Positions 50,837-58,724 of a DNA stretch of 64,000 nucleotides are shown piece by piece. Source of the DNA: Nocardioides exalbidus (GTDB taxonomy: Bacteria; Actinomycetota; Actinomycetes; Propionibacteriales; Nocardioidaceae); contig NZ_FNRT01000002.1 of NCBI RefSeq assembly GCF_900105585.1, positions 1,178,001 through 1,242,000 on the forward strand, given 5' to 3'. How positions within the stretch are numbered: position 1 is the stretch's first letter; each line of letters begins with the position of its first letter. A program made the translations under genes and the position numbers. Under the pieces are notes generated by a model, which was not told the DNA's origin, did no database searches, and was given only the letters and a program-made list of their open reading frames with translations.

Positions 50837-51634
50837 TCAGCCTGCTGCGCCGTCGTCGACGATCTCGGTGATCCGCAGGCCGAAGTCCTCGTCGACCACG
50901 ACGACCTCGCCGCGGGCGATGAGGTGCCCGTTGACCAGCAGGTCGGCGGGGCTGCCGGCGGCCCGGTCGAGCTCGAGGACCTCGCCCGGGGAGAGGGCCA
51001 GCAGCTCGCGCACGGTCATCCGGGTGCGACCGAGCTCGACCGTGACCTCCATGTCGACGCCGTGCAGCATCTCGAGGCCCCGCGCGGCGGTCCGGGACGG
51101 AGCAGCGACCGGCGCGTCCGCGACCAGCGCCTGGCGCAGCGCACCGGCGGCGTCGGCCGCGGCGTCGCTGACCAGGAGCACGCCGGCGGTGAGCCCGCCG
51201 CCGAGGAGCGGGACGGCGGTGAAGGGGCCGCCGAGGTCGGTGTCGACGAGCTCCACCGACACCTCGCGGGCCGGGCCGCAGCCCGCGCCGAGCGCGGCCG
51301 CGGCGGCCTCGAGGGCCGGCTGCGTCGCGGCGGCGAGGTCGAGCCCGCCGAGCGGGCTGGCGGCGAGCGCCTCGACCAGGTCGGCGCCGACCAGGACCGC
51401 GAACCGCGGGGCACCCGGCAGGTGCAGCTCGGCGACCACGGCGCCGGCGCCACCGGAGCTGTTCCACTCGGCACCGGGGACCGGCTGGCCGGCCTCGAGC
51501 TGCGTCGGGGCGGGCAGCACCGCCGCGGCAGCGGCAGCCGCGGCCCGGACGGCGCGGAGGTCGCCCGCCGGGGCGGCCGGGTCGTGGCCCAGGTCGCGGC
51601 CGAGATCGTGGCCCAGGTCGTGGGTGGTGGTCAT
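50837..51634 (-). CDS. fliN: Flagellar motor switch protein FliN (FliY-like)
   Basis: This 265-residue protein is longer than E. coli FliN. The last ~80 residues are the SpoA domain (GVDMEVTVELGRTRMTVRELLAL, GEVLELDRAAGSPADLLVNG, GEVVVVDEDFGLRITEI). The N-terminal ~180 residues look like a degenerate CheC/FliY-type region. It forms the C-ring base and helps dock the export ATPase complex. ATG 51634 overlaps the fliM stop. Confidence 0.93.
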   Translation of the reverse strand: MTTTHDLGHDLGRDLGHDPAAPAGDLRAVRAAAAAAAAVLPAPTQLEAGQPVPGAEWNSSGGAGAVVAELHLPGAPRFAVLVGADLVEALAASPLGGLDLAAATQPALEAAAAALGAGCGPAREVSVELVDTDLGGPFTAVPLLGGGLTAGVLLVSDAAADAAGALRQALVADAPVAAPSRTAARGLEMLHGVDMEVTVELGRTRMTVRELLALSPGEVLELDRAAGSPADLLVNGHLIARGEVVVVDEDFGLRITEIVDDGAAG

Positions 51635-52611
51635 GCGTTCTCCTTGGTGGCGGCGGTGCCGACGACGAGTGCCGCCAGCCGGGCGCCGTGGCTGCCCGCC
51701 GTGGCGTGGGCGAAGGTGGCGTCCGCGACGACGACGTCGAGCGGCGCGGAGGACGGGTGTGCGAGGCGGACCACGTCGCCGACGGCGAGGTGGGTGATCA
51801 CGTCGGGGCCGAGCCGGGTCGCGCGGAACCGCACCACGGCGTCCACCGGGACGTCCTGGAAGCGACGGTCGACGAGCCCGGCGGAGCGGGTGCGCTGCAC
51901 GCGCTCGTGCTCCGAGACCGGCGCCGGCGCGGCGGCCTCGACCAGCCGCGGGTGCAGGCCGGCGAAGGGCAGGCACAGGCTCACCCGGTGGTGGCGCTCC
52001 TTGATCACCAGGTCGAAGCCCGCGACGACGACGGCGTCACCGGGGGCGGCGGCCTGGACGAGCTGGGGGTGGTACTCGATGCCGGCGAGGGTCGGGGTGA
52101 CCTCGACGATCCCGGCGAGGCCGTGGCCGAGCTCGGCCACCAGCCGGGTCACGATCCCGTGCACGACCGAGCCCTCGATCTCGGTCAGCGGCCGGCGCGG
52201 CTGCTCCTCGGAGCCCGGACCGCCGAGCATGTGGTCGATCGCGCTCATGACCACCGGCAGCGGCAGCTCGAGGAGGCCGAGGCCCGGCAGCGGCTCCACG
52301 CCCACCTTGACGGCGTACGTCATCGTGCCGAGCGCGTCGACGTGCTCGCCGTAGGTCTGCTGGGCGATGCCCTGCAGCTCGGCCGTGCACACCACGCGCA
52401 GGGCGGCGGTGAAGACCGTGCCCATCTGGCGGGCGAAGCCGTCGAGGGCGACCTGGAGCACGCGGGTGTGCTCGCGCGAGAGCTGGATCGGGCGGCGGAA
52501 GTCGTAGACCGTCGGCTCCGACCCGCTGCGGGCACGCCGGCGCGCCCGGGCACCGGGGTGCACGGGCTGACGCGGCGCGGGGGTCTGCACGAGGGTCACG
52601 AACTCCCCCAT
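51631..52611 (-). CDS. fliM: Flagellar motor switch protein FliM
   Basis: This 326-residue C-ring protein has the CheC-like middle domain (YDFRRPIQLSREHTRVLQVA, QQTYGEHVDALGTMTYAV, ELPLPVVMSAIDHMLGG, LTEIEGSVVHGIVTRLV) and a C-terminal SpoA region. The N-terminus carries only a basic stretch (HPGARARRRARSGSE) and lacks the LSQxEIDALL-type peptide that binds phospho-CheY in most FliM proteins. Only 38 nt separate it from fliL, so the peptide is not hidden upstream. GTG 52599 is an alternative start. Confidence 0.94.
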   Translation of the reverse strand: MGEFVTLVQTPAPRQPVHPGARARRRARSGSEPTVYDFRRPIQLSREHTRVLQVALDGFARQMGTVFTAALRVVCTAELQGIAQQTYGEHVDALGTMTYAVKVGVEPLPGLGLLELPLPVVMSAIDHMLGGPGSEEQPRRPLTEIEGSVVHGIVTRLVAELGHGLAGIVEVTPTLAGIEYHPQLVQAAAPGDAVVVAGFDLVIKERHHRVSLCLPFAGLHPRLVEAAAPAPVSEHERVQRTRSAGLVDRRFQDVPVDAVVRFRATRLGPDVITHLAVGDVVRLAHPSSAPLDVVVADATFAHATAGSHGARLAALVVGTAATKENA

Positions 52612-52649
52612 CGGCCCCCACGGCCGGCACCTGAGGAGTTGGCGCGCGC

Positions 52650-53090
52650 TTACTGGGTGACGAACTCGGTGAAGTACACCTCCAGCACGTCACCGTGGTA
52701 GTCGTGGTGCAGCTTCTCCTCGAGCTCGTGCTTGAGGTCCTGGCGCTGGCCGGCCTTCACCAGCGCGGACTGGTCGGCCCCGCTGAACAGGTCGATCGCG
52801 GCGTCGAGCGCCTTGCTGCCGTCTGCCTCGTGGGCGTCCGCGGAGAGCTGGAGGGCCAGGCCGAGGCGCAGGTAGTGGCCGTCGGCGAGGTTGACCTGGA
52901 TCGGCTCGAGGGTCATCACCTCGCCCGGCTCGGGCTCCTTCGGACCGCTGGGCCTGAGGAAGAACCACCAGCCGGCCGCGGCGCCGACGACCAGCACGAG
53001 GCCGATCACCAGGAGCTTCTTCTTCCCCTTCTTCGGGGGCTCGCCGGTCGTGGCCTCGGGGGCCGTGCGGTCGATCGTGGCGGTGCTCAT
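52650..53090 (-). CDS. fliL: Flagellar basal body-associated protein FliL
   Basis: This 146-residue protein has a Lys-rich cytoplasmic N-terminus (KKGKKK), a membrane helix (~26-46), and an extracytoplasmic SPFH-like FliL domain with MTLEPIQVNLADGHYLRLGLALQ and a final VLEVYFTEFVTQ. It supports stator function under load. ATG 53090 overlaps the motB stop. Confidence 0.95.
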   Translation of the reverse strand: MSTATIDRTAPEATTGEPPKKGKKKLLVIGLVLVVGAAAGWWFFLRPSGPKEPEPGEVMTLEPIQVNLADGHYLRLGLALQLSADAHEADGSKALDAAIDLFSGADQSALVKAGQRQDLKHELEEKLHHDYHGDVLEVYFTEFVTQ

Positions 53091-53980
53091 GAGGATCCCT
53101 TCTCGGTCTGGATGTCGTCGAGCAGCTCGCGGGCGGACGCCGGGAGCGCGGAGAGCACGACGATGTCGACGCGCTTGTTGATGCGCTGCGACCCGGGCTC
53201 GGCCGGGTCGACCAGCGGGACCTCGTGGCCGTACGCCGCCGCGCTGAGGCGCTCGCCCGGGACCTGCCCGACCTCCTGGAGGTAGCGCAGCACCGTGATC
53301 GCGCGGGCCGAGGAGAGGTCCCAGTCGGTGGCGAAGTAGCGGGGCTTCACCGGCACCTGGTTGGTGTGGCCGTCGATGCGGAGGTCCTCGGTCGTGGCGC
53401 GGAGCACCGGGGCGACGACCTCGAGCACCCGCTGTCCGCGCGGGCTCAGCTCGGCGCGGTCCGGCTGGAAGACGACGTGGCGCGAGGTCAGGCTGAGGAC
53501 CAGCCCGTCGTCGTCCACGCGCCGGGTGACGTCGTGGGCGAGGCCGGCCTCGCGCAGCGCCCGGGCGAGCTTCTCGCCGAGCTCGTCGAGGCGCGCCTTC
53601 TCGGCCGAGGCGGCGGCGTAGTCCTCGGACTGCTGCTGGGCCTGACGCTGGGCCTGCTCGTCGCGCTGGTCCTGGGTGGAGATCGCCTGCTTGGTCGAGC
53701 CCATGAAGTTCTCCGGCCGCACTGGCGCGATCGCGGACACGCCGGGCTGGTCGAGCGTGGACTCCGACCCGGTCATCACCGAGGTGGAGTCGCCGAAGCC
53801 GGCCGCGAGCCCGTCCTTGAGGGCGTTGAACTTCTTCTGGTCCACCGAGCTCATCGCGAACATCACGATGAACAGCACCATCAGCAGCGTCACCATGTCG
53901 GCGTACGTCACCAGCCAGCGCTCGTGGTTCTCGTGCTCCTCTTCCTCCTCACGGCGCTTGCGGCCGCCCCCGCCGGCCAT
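53087..53980 (-). CDS. motB: Flagellar motor stator protein MotB
   Basis: This 297-residue stator protein has a charged N-terminus (GGGGRKRREEEEEHENHERW). A membrane helix holds the proton-carrying Asp28 in TYADMVTLLMVLFIVMFA. A coiled linker is followed by the OmpA-like peptidoglycan-binding domain (IDGHTNQVP, DLSSARAITVLRYL, DPAEPGSQRINKRVDIVV). The motor type appears proton-driven, though residues around Asp28 cannot settle Na+ versus H+. It starts one base after motA. Confidence 0.95.
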   Translation of the reverse strand: MAGGGGRKRREEEEEHENHERWLVTYADMVTLLMVLFIVMFAMSSVDQKKFNALKDGLAAGFGDSTSVMTGSESTLDQPGVSAIAPVRPENFMGSTKQAISTQDQRDEQAQRQAQQQSEDYAAASAEKARLDELGEKLARALREAGLAHDVTRRVDDDGLVLSLTSRHVVFQPDRAELSPRGQRVLEVVAPVLRATTEDLRIDGHTNQVPVKPRYFATDWDLSSARAITVLRYLQEVGQVPGERLSAAAYGHEVPLVDPAEPGSQRINKRVDIVVLSALPASARELLDDIQTEKGSS

Positions 53981-53981
53981 C

Positions 53982-54758
53982 TCACGCGGCCTTGTCGAGG
54001 CTCGGCGGCTGCTCGCCGGCGGGCAGGAGGGAGGTCAGCTTCTGCGCGATGACGCGCGGGTTGGAGCCGGCCTGGATCGCCGCGACGCCCTCGATGATGA
54101 CCTCCATGCGGGCCGCCTCGAGCTCGGTGAGCCGCTTGAGCCGGTTGCCGATCGGGAGCCAGATCACGTTGGCGGACATGACGCCCCACAGCGTCGCGAT
54201 GAAGGCGGCCGCGATGAGGTGGCCGAGCTCCTCCGGCTGGGCGAGGTTCTCCAGGACGTGCACCAGCCCCATGACCGTGCCGATGATGCCGATCGTCGGG
54301 GCGTAGGCGCCCGCGTCGGCGAAGAACTTCGCGGCGTGCTTGCCCTGCGCCTTGGCGGCGTACACCTCCGACTCGAGGATCTCGCGCACCTCGTCGGGGT
54401 CGGTCCCGTCGATCGCGAGCTGCACGCCCTTGACCAGGAACGGGTCGTCCACCGTCTTGAGGTCGTCCTCGAGCGCGAGGAGTCCCTCGCGGCGGGCCCG
54501 CTCGGCGAGCGCCACGACCATCGGTACGACGTCGCCCGCCGGCCGCACCTTGGCGGTGAAGGCGGTCTTGAGCGAGGCGAGCGCGTGCTTGGCGTCCGGG
54601 ATCGTGCCACCGGCGACGGTCACCATCAGGGTCGTGCCGAAGACCAGCAGCATCGGCGGCACGAGCAGGAGGCTGGCCGGGTTGCCGCCCTCCATCACGT
54701 TGGCGACGACGATGATGATCAGGCCGACCAGGACCCCGATCAGGGTTGCCGGGTCCAT
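53982..54758 (-). CDS. motA: Flagellar motor stator protein MotA
   Basis: This 258-residue protein has four membrane helices: LIGVLVGLIIIVVANVMEGG at the start, LLVPPMLLVFGTTLMVTVAG, and the pair in YAPTIGIIGTVMGLVHVLENL and IAAAFIATLWGVMSANVIWLP. The cytoplasmic loop between helices 2 and 3 interacts with FliG. ATG 54758 shares one base with the stop of the FlbD-family gene. Confidence 0.96.
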   Translation of the reverse strand: MDPATLIGVLVGLIIIVVANVMEGGNPASLLLVPPMLLVFGTTLMVTVAGGTIPDAKHALASLKTAFTAKVRPAGDVVPMVVALAERARREGLLALEDDLKTVDDPFLVKGVQLAIDGTDPDEVREILESEVYAAKAQGKHAAKFFADAGAYAPTIGIIGTVMGLVHVLENLAQPEELGHLIAAAFIATLWGVMSANVIWLPIGNRLKRLTELEAARMEVIIEGVAAIQAGSNPRVIAQKLTSLLPAGEQPPSLDKAA

Positions 54759-55033
54759 CAGGCCTCACCTTCCAGAGTCGGGTGGGACGACACGGCGGCG
54801 AGGTGCGAGCGCGGCGCCCACGCGGTGGGCGTGGCCTCGGCCATCGCGCCGGCGGCGATGATGCTGCCGCGCCAGGCGCGGACCTCGTCCACCACCTCCA
54901 GCAGCCCCTCGGCCACGACGTACTTCTTGCCGTCGACCAGCGTCACCACCGTGTCCGGGGTGCTGTCGAGGCGCTCGATCAGGTCGGCGTTCAGGACGAA
55001 CGGCGATCCGGAGAGTCGGGTCAACACAATCAT
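54758..55033 (-). CDS. FlbD/SwrD family flagellar protein
   Basis: This 91-residue protein begins with the FlbD-family pattern MIVLTRLSGSPFVLNADLIE and continues TVVTLVDGKKYVVAEGLLEVVDEV. The Bacillus homologue SwrD, in the same place after flgE, raises motor power by supporting MotAB. Here it is directly upstream of and overlaps motA, consistent with that link. The C-terminal ~30 residues are an unrelated extension. It is not related to the Caulobacter regulator of the same name. Confidence 0.9.
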   Translation of the reverse strand: MIVLTRLSGSPFVLNADLIERLDSTPDTVVTLVDGKKYVVAEGLLEVVDEVRAWRGSIIAAGAMAEATPTAWAPRSHLAAVSSHPTLEGEA

Positions 55034-55133
55034 GTCGGTGCACCATCCCTGTGCGTTGTCTCGAGGCCCGTCCGTGGGCCCCGTGGAGTTGTCATCGGCC
55101 GGGTGGCGCCCGACCTGAGGGGAACCGCCCCTG

Positions 55134-55164
55134 CGGCCCGGCAGCCTCGAGGACTGCCGGGCCG
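55134..55164 (-). terminator. Stem-loop between flgE and the FlbD-family gene
   Basis: CGGCCCGGCAG (55134-55144) and CTGCCGGGCCG (55154-55164) are perfectly inverted over 11 bp around a 9-nt loop. The hairpin begins 10 nt after the flgE stop within a 140-nt gap, the largest in the flagellar run. It may terminate or attenuate transcription between hook and motor genes, or be a processing site. Confidence 0.6.
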
Positions 55165-55173
55165 GAGCGGTCA

Positions 55174-56013
55174 TCAGCGCTTGATGTTCACGAGCTCCTC
55201 GAGCACCTGGTCGGAGGTGGTGATGACGCGCGAGCTGGCCTGGAAGCCGCGCTGGGCGAGGATCAGGTTGGTGAACTCGGCCGACAGGTCGACGTTGGAC
55301 ATCTCGAGCGTGCCGCCCATCAGGTCGCCGCGGCTGCCCTGGCCGGCGACACCGAGCTCGGGGGCCCCGGAGTTGGCGCTGGCGCGGAAGGCGGTCTCGC
55401 CGACGCGCTCGAGCCCGGCGGGGTTGGTGAAGTCGGCGATCGCCACCATCGCGATGTCGCGCTGCACGTCGTCGGAGAAGGTGCCGCGCAGGATGCCGTC
55501 GCTGCCGATGGAGTACGACGTCATCTCCACGCCGGCCGGGAGCGAGCCGGCGAGCGCGTCGAGGTTGATGTCGACGAGCGTGCCGCCGGGGTCGCCCGGG
55601 GCGTAGCCCTGGACCTTCTTGCCGCTGGACGACACGAGGTTGCCCGCCTCGTCCCAGGTGAAGGCGCCGGCGCGGGTGTAGACGCGGTCGGCGCCCGAGC
55701 CGAGGACGAACATGCCGTCGCCCTGGATCATCAGGTCGGTGGCGGCACCCGTGGTCTGGGCGGAGCCCTGGCCGAAGTTGCCGCGGGTCGCGGCGACCTG
55801 GACGCCGAGGCCGACCTGGATCGGGTTGGTGCCGCCGCCGGTGGTGCCGGAGGCGCCGGCGCCGCGCATGACCTGGCTGAGGGTGTCCTGGAAGACGGTG
55901 GTCGTGGCCTTGAAGCCGACCGTGTTGGCGTTGGCGATGTTGTTGCCGGTGACGTCGAGCATCGTCTGGTTGGCGCGGAGGCCGCTGATGCCGGAGAAGA
56001 GCGAGCGGAGCAT
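55174..56013 (-). CDS. flgE: Flagellar hook protein FlgE
   Basis: This 279-residue hook/rod-family protein starts MLRSLFSGISGLRANQTMLD and has the N-terminal signature VTGNNIANANTVGFKATTT. The C-terminal signature is GGTLEMSNVDLSAEFTNLIL with QRGFQASSRVITTSD. Length is similar to the short hook protein of Bacillus. Position after flgD identifies it as the hook rather than the rod protein FlgG. Confidence 0.93.
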   Translation of the reverse strand: MLRSLFSGISGLRANQTMLDVTGNNIANANTVGFKATTTVFQDTLSQVMRGAGASGTTGGGTNPIQVGLGVQVAATRGNFGQGSAQTTGAATDLMIQGDGMFVLGSGADRVYTRAGAFTWDEAGNLVSSSGKKVQGYAPGDPGGTLVDINLDALAGSLPAGVEMTSYSIGSDGILRGTFSDDVQRDIAMVAIADFTNPAGLERVGETAFRASANSGAPELGVAGQGSRGDLMGGTLEMSNVDLSAEFTNLILAQRGFQASSRVITTSDQVLEELVNIKR

Positions 56014-56036
56014 GGTGGTTCCTTTCGGGGACGGCG

Positions 56037-56495
56037 TCAGGCCGCGGGAGTGGTGGGAGTGGTGGGCGCCGGGGTGGTCGTCCCGACGGAGAGGAGCTGG
56101 GCGAGCGGGACCTGGGTGCCGTCGATCTCGAAGACCGGTCCCTGCGCCCCGAAGGTGACCCCGGAGATGGTGCCGTTGTGGGTGGTCGTGCCGTCCGTGT
56201 CGACCCACGACACCTGCTGGCCGACCATCGCCCCGGCGCCGAAGGCCATCTGCGAGCCGAGCAGCGCACCCACGCGGTCGGAGACGTCCTGCATCTTCTC
56301 CAGCGCGGTGAACTGGGCCGACTGGGCGAGGAACTCACCGGAGTCGGCCGGGTTGAGCGGGTCCTGGTAGCGGAGCTGGGCGACCATCAGCTCCAGGAAC
56401 ATCTGCTTGTCCTCCGAGGTCGACGACAGCGTCGTCGTCCCCGTCGGGAACGCGCTGGGCGTGCCGGTCACCGGCTCGTTCGCGGAGATCGTCAC
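56037..56495 (-). CDS. flgD: Flagellar hook assembly (cap) protein FlgD
   Basis: This 152-residue protein has the conserved N-terminal FlgD box MFLELMVAQLRYQDPLNPAD and FLAQSAQFTALEKMQDVS. The C-terminal half is short and ends in a Thr/Pro-rich tail. FlgD caps the growing hook. It starts with GTG, 10 nt after fliK and 23 nt before flgE. Confidence 0.95.
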   Translation of the reverse strand: MTISANEPVTGTPSAFPTGTTTLSSTSEDKQMFLELMVAQLRYQDPLNPADSGEFLAQSAQFTALEKMQDVSDRVGALLGSQMAFGAGAMVGQQVSWVDTDGTTTHNGTISGVTFGAQGPVFEIDGTQVPLAQLLSVGTTTPAPTTPTTPAA

Positions 56496-56505
56496 GATCC
56501 CCTCC

Positions 56506-57771
56506 TCACATGGTCAGGTCGATGCCCCGACGGGCAGCGGTGACCGGTTCGGGACGGAGCGTGGTCGCTCCGTCGGTGAGGCCGTCCCTGGCTCCTGCTC
56601 CACCACGCGTCCGTGCGTGCTGGTCCTGCTGTCCTGCGTCCCCGCGCGTCGACGAGGTGTCACCGCCGGCACCCGCCTGGGTGTCGTACGACGTCGTGGT
56701 GCCGGTGCTGCCCGGCTGGCTCGAGGTCTGGCTCGAGGTCTGGCCCGAGGTGTCGCGGACGACGACCCGGGCGTCGGTCGCGCCGGCGAGCTCGAGCACG
56801 CGGCGCAGCTCGGGGGCTCCCTCGGCGAGGGCACGGGCGGCGTCGTCGCCGCCCGACAGGTGCACCTGCACCGCTCCGTCGCGGACCGTCAGCGTCACCC
56901 GGACCTCGCCGAGCGCCTCGGGCTGGAGACGCATCGTGAGCCGGTGCACGCCGTTGCCGCGCGAGACGAGCCGGGTGACCTCGGGGGCGACCTGCGCCAC
57001 CGGGGTGGCCGCACGCGGGGCCTCGGCCGGGGCGTTCGCCACCGGCGTCGACGGCGACACGACGGGGCTCGCGCCCGCCGCCAGGGGCAGCACGGCGACC
57101 TGCTGCGGGCTCGACGGCTGCGGCGTGGGCTGGGGAGCCGACTGGGGAGCCGACTGGGGCGCCGACTGGGGCGCCGACTGGGATGCTGACGGGGGCGCTG
57201 CCGGCGTGCTCGGCTGGTCCTGCGCGTCGCCGGCGGTTCCCGACGAGTCGTCTCCCGAGCCCTCCGCGACCGCGGGACCACCGGGCGGAGTGGATCCGGC
57301 TGCGTCGGGCGCGGCCGGGGCGGCCGACCCGGGTGCGGTCGACCCGGCGAGCGGCTGCGCCGAGGTGGTGGCCGCGGCAGCCACGTCGGCGGCCGGGTCG
57401 AGCGCCTCGGGACCGACCGGTGACGGGACCGAGGTCGGGGCCGCGACCGGCGCGGTCACCATGGCGATGGCGGGCTGTCCCAGCACGAGCGCACCGGCAG
57501 CAAGGGCGGCCGGGTCGACGGACGGCTCGACCGGGAGGGAGGTGGCGTCCTCCTCGGAGGCCTCGCCGGGCTCGGGGGCGGGGAGCTCCTCGGAGCCCGC
57601 GTCCGGCCCGGCAGGCACCGGGGTGCCGGGCACGGCCGGAGCGAGCGGCGTACCGAGCAGGCCCGCGACCAGCGCGGCGAAGCTGCCGGCCGCGGCGGGG
57701 TCGCTGGTGGCCGGGGCGCCGTTCGGGCCCACGGGGACGGGCGCTGCGACGTTCAGGGGCGAGATGCTCAT
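56506..57771 (-). CDS. fliK: Flagellar hook-length control protein FliK
   Basis: This 421-residue protein has a long Ala/Pro/Ser-rich, probably unfolded N-terminal ~270 residues that acts as the molecular ruler. The globular FliK C-terminal domain follows (GVHRLTMRLQPEALGEVRVTL, VRDGAVQVHLSGGD, LRRVLELAGA). The ruler part includes five 4-residue SAPQ-type repeats, and the tail includes TSSQ repeats, both encoded by 12-bp tandem repeats. ATG 57771 overlaps the stop of the peptidoglycan hydrolase gene. Confidence 0.92.
   Translation of the reverse strand: MSISPLNVAAPVPVGPNGAPATSDPAAAGSFAALVAGLLGTPLAPAVPGTPVPAGPDAGSEELPAPEPGEASEEDATSLPVEPSVDPAALAAGALVLGQPAIAMVTAPVAAPTSVPSPVGPEALDPAADVAAAATTSAQPLAGSTAPGSAAPAAPDAAGSTPPGGPAVAEGSGDDSSGTAGDAQDQPSTPAAPPSASQSAPQSAPQSAPQSAPQPTPQPSSPQQVAVLPLAAGASPVVSPSTPVANAPAEAPRAATPVAQVAPEVTRLVSRGNGVHRLTMRLQPEALGEVRVTLTVRDGAVQVHLSGGDDAARALAEGAPELRRVLELAGATDARVVVRDTSGQTSSQTSSQPGSTGTTTSYDTQAGAGGDTSSTRGDAGQQDQHARTRGGAGARDGLTDGATTLRPEPVTAARRGIDLTM
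56716..56751. repeat. Three 12-bp tandem repeats in fliK (C-terminal tail)
   Basis: The unit CTGGCTCGAGGT occurs at 56716 and 56728, with a third copy at 56740 carrying one substitution. On the coding strand it encodes TSSQ-type repeats. Copy changes stay in frame. Confidence 0.75.
57131..57190. repeat. Five 12-bp tandem repeats in fliK (ruler region)
   Basis: The unit TGGGGAGCCGAC occurs five times (57131, 57143, 57155, 57167 and 57179), the later copies with small changes. It encodes the SAPQ repeats of the ruler segment, so slippage would alter ruler length by four residues per unit. Confidence 0.8.
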
Positions 57772-58724
57772 GCTGCTGCCTCCCCGAGCCAGTGGGCCAT
57801 GACCGACTTCACGTAGGCCTGCGTCTCCGGGTAGGGCGGGACGCCGTCGTAGCGGACGACCGCGCCCGGGCCGGCGTTGTAGGCAGCCAGCGACATCTCG
57901 ATGGAGCCGAAGCGGGTGATGAGGTTGTCGAGCAGCTTCGCCGCGCCGTCGATGGCCTGGGCCGGGTCGAAGGGGTCGGTGACGCCGAGGCCCTTCGCGG
58001 TCCCGGGCATCAGCTGCATGATCCCCTGCGCACCGGCCGGGCTGACGGCCTGCGGGTCGAAGCCCGACTCCTGCTGCGCGACGGCGGCGAGGAGGGCGGG
58101 GTCGACGTGGTGCTTCGCGCCGGCGGCGCGGAACAGGTCGGCGTACGGCGTCCCTGCCGGCACGTCGCCGGTCGACCCGGCCACCGGCGACACGGGCGTC
58201 GCGGGGGCCGTGGCCGACGCCTCCGGGATGACGCGCCGGATGTAGTCGGGTGGCGTGGTCACCGGGACCACCTGCACGTGGCCGCCGGGCCGGGGTGCCT
58301 CGATCATCTGGCCGTTGCCGATGTAGATGGCGATGTGGTCGGCGCCGACGTTGCGGCTGGAGTTGTCCCACGCGATGAGGTCGCCGGGCTTCGCGTCGGC
58401 CATGCTCGCGACGGGGGTGCCCGAGCGGGCCTGGTCGGCGGAGAGCCGGGGCAGCTCGATGCCGAAGGACCGGTAGACCGACTGGACGAGGCCGGAGCAG
58501 TCGACGCCCTTCTCGGGGTCGGTGCCGCCCCAGACGTAGGGCAGGCCGATCATCTCCTTCGCCTTCGCGACGACCTGGTCACCGGTGACCGAGCCGCCCG
58601 TGGTGGAGGCGGTCGTCCGGCTCAGGGTCGAGGCGAAGCTGCTCGAGCCGACCGACGCGCTCGGGAGCAGCGCGAGCTGCGCCTGGATCTGGGAGATGCG
58701 GGCCGTGACGTCGGTGACGCTCAT
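57768..58724 (-). CDS. Bifunctional cell-wall hydrolase: NlpC/P60 endopeptidase plus lytic transglycosylase
   Basis: This 318-residue protein has two peptidoglycan-hydrolase domains. Residues ~50-160 form an NlpC/P60 Cys peptidase with Cys76 in DCSGLVQSVY, His130 in ADHIAIYIG and a third polar residue near His149. After a Thr/Pro/Ala linker, residues ~195-315 form a soluble lytic transglycosylase domain with Glu219 in QQESGFDP, GIMQLMPGTA and AYNAGPGAV. No signal peptide is seen, so it is probably exported through the flagellar apparatus to open the wall for the rod, the FlgJ role. It sits between fliJ and fliK with 4-nt overlaps on both sides. Confidence 0.92.
   Translation of the reverse strand: MSVTDVTARISQIQAQLALLPSASVGSSSFASTLSRTTASTTGGSVTGDQVVAKAKEMIGLPYVWGGTDPEKGVDCSGLVQSVYRSFGIELPRLSADQARSGTPVASMADAKPGDLIAWDNSSRNVGADHIAIYIGNGQMIEAPRPGGHVQVVPVTTPPDYIRRVIPEASATAPATPVSPVAGSTGDVPAGTPYADLFRAAGAKHHVDPALLAAVAQQESGFDPQAVSPAGAQGIMQLMPGTAKGLGVTDPFDPAQAIDGAAKLLDNLITRFGSIEMSLAAYNAGPGAVVRYDGVPPYPETQAYVKSVMAHWLGEAAA

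Noticed and set aside
47205..52636. CCTGAGGAGTT shared between the 3' end of flhB and the fliM-fliL gap
   Set aside because: Eleven bases in GC-rich DNA with no shared context; one copy is coding. Treated as coincidence.
55034..55133. Sigma-28-like promoter (GCCGAT) before the FlbD-family gene
   Set aside because: On the minus strand GGCCGATGAC resembles a flagellar -10 box, but no TAAA-type -35 element lies at the needed distance.
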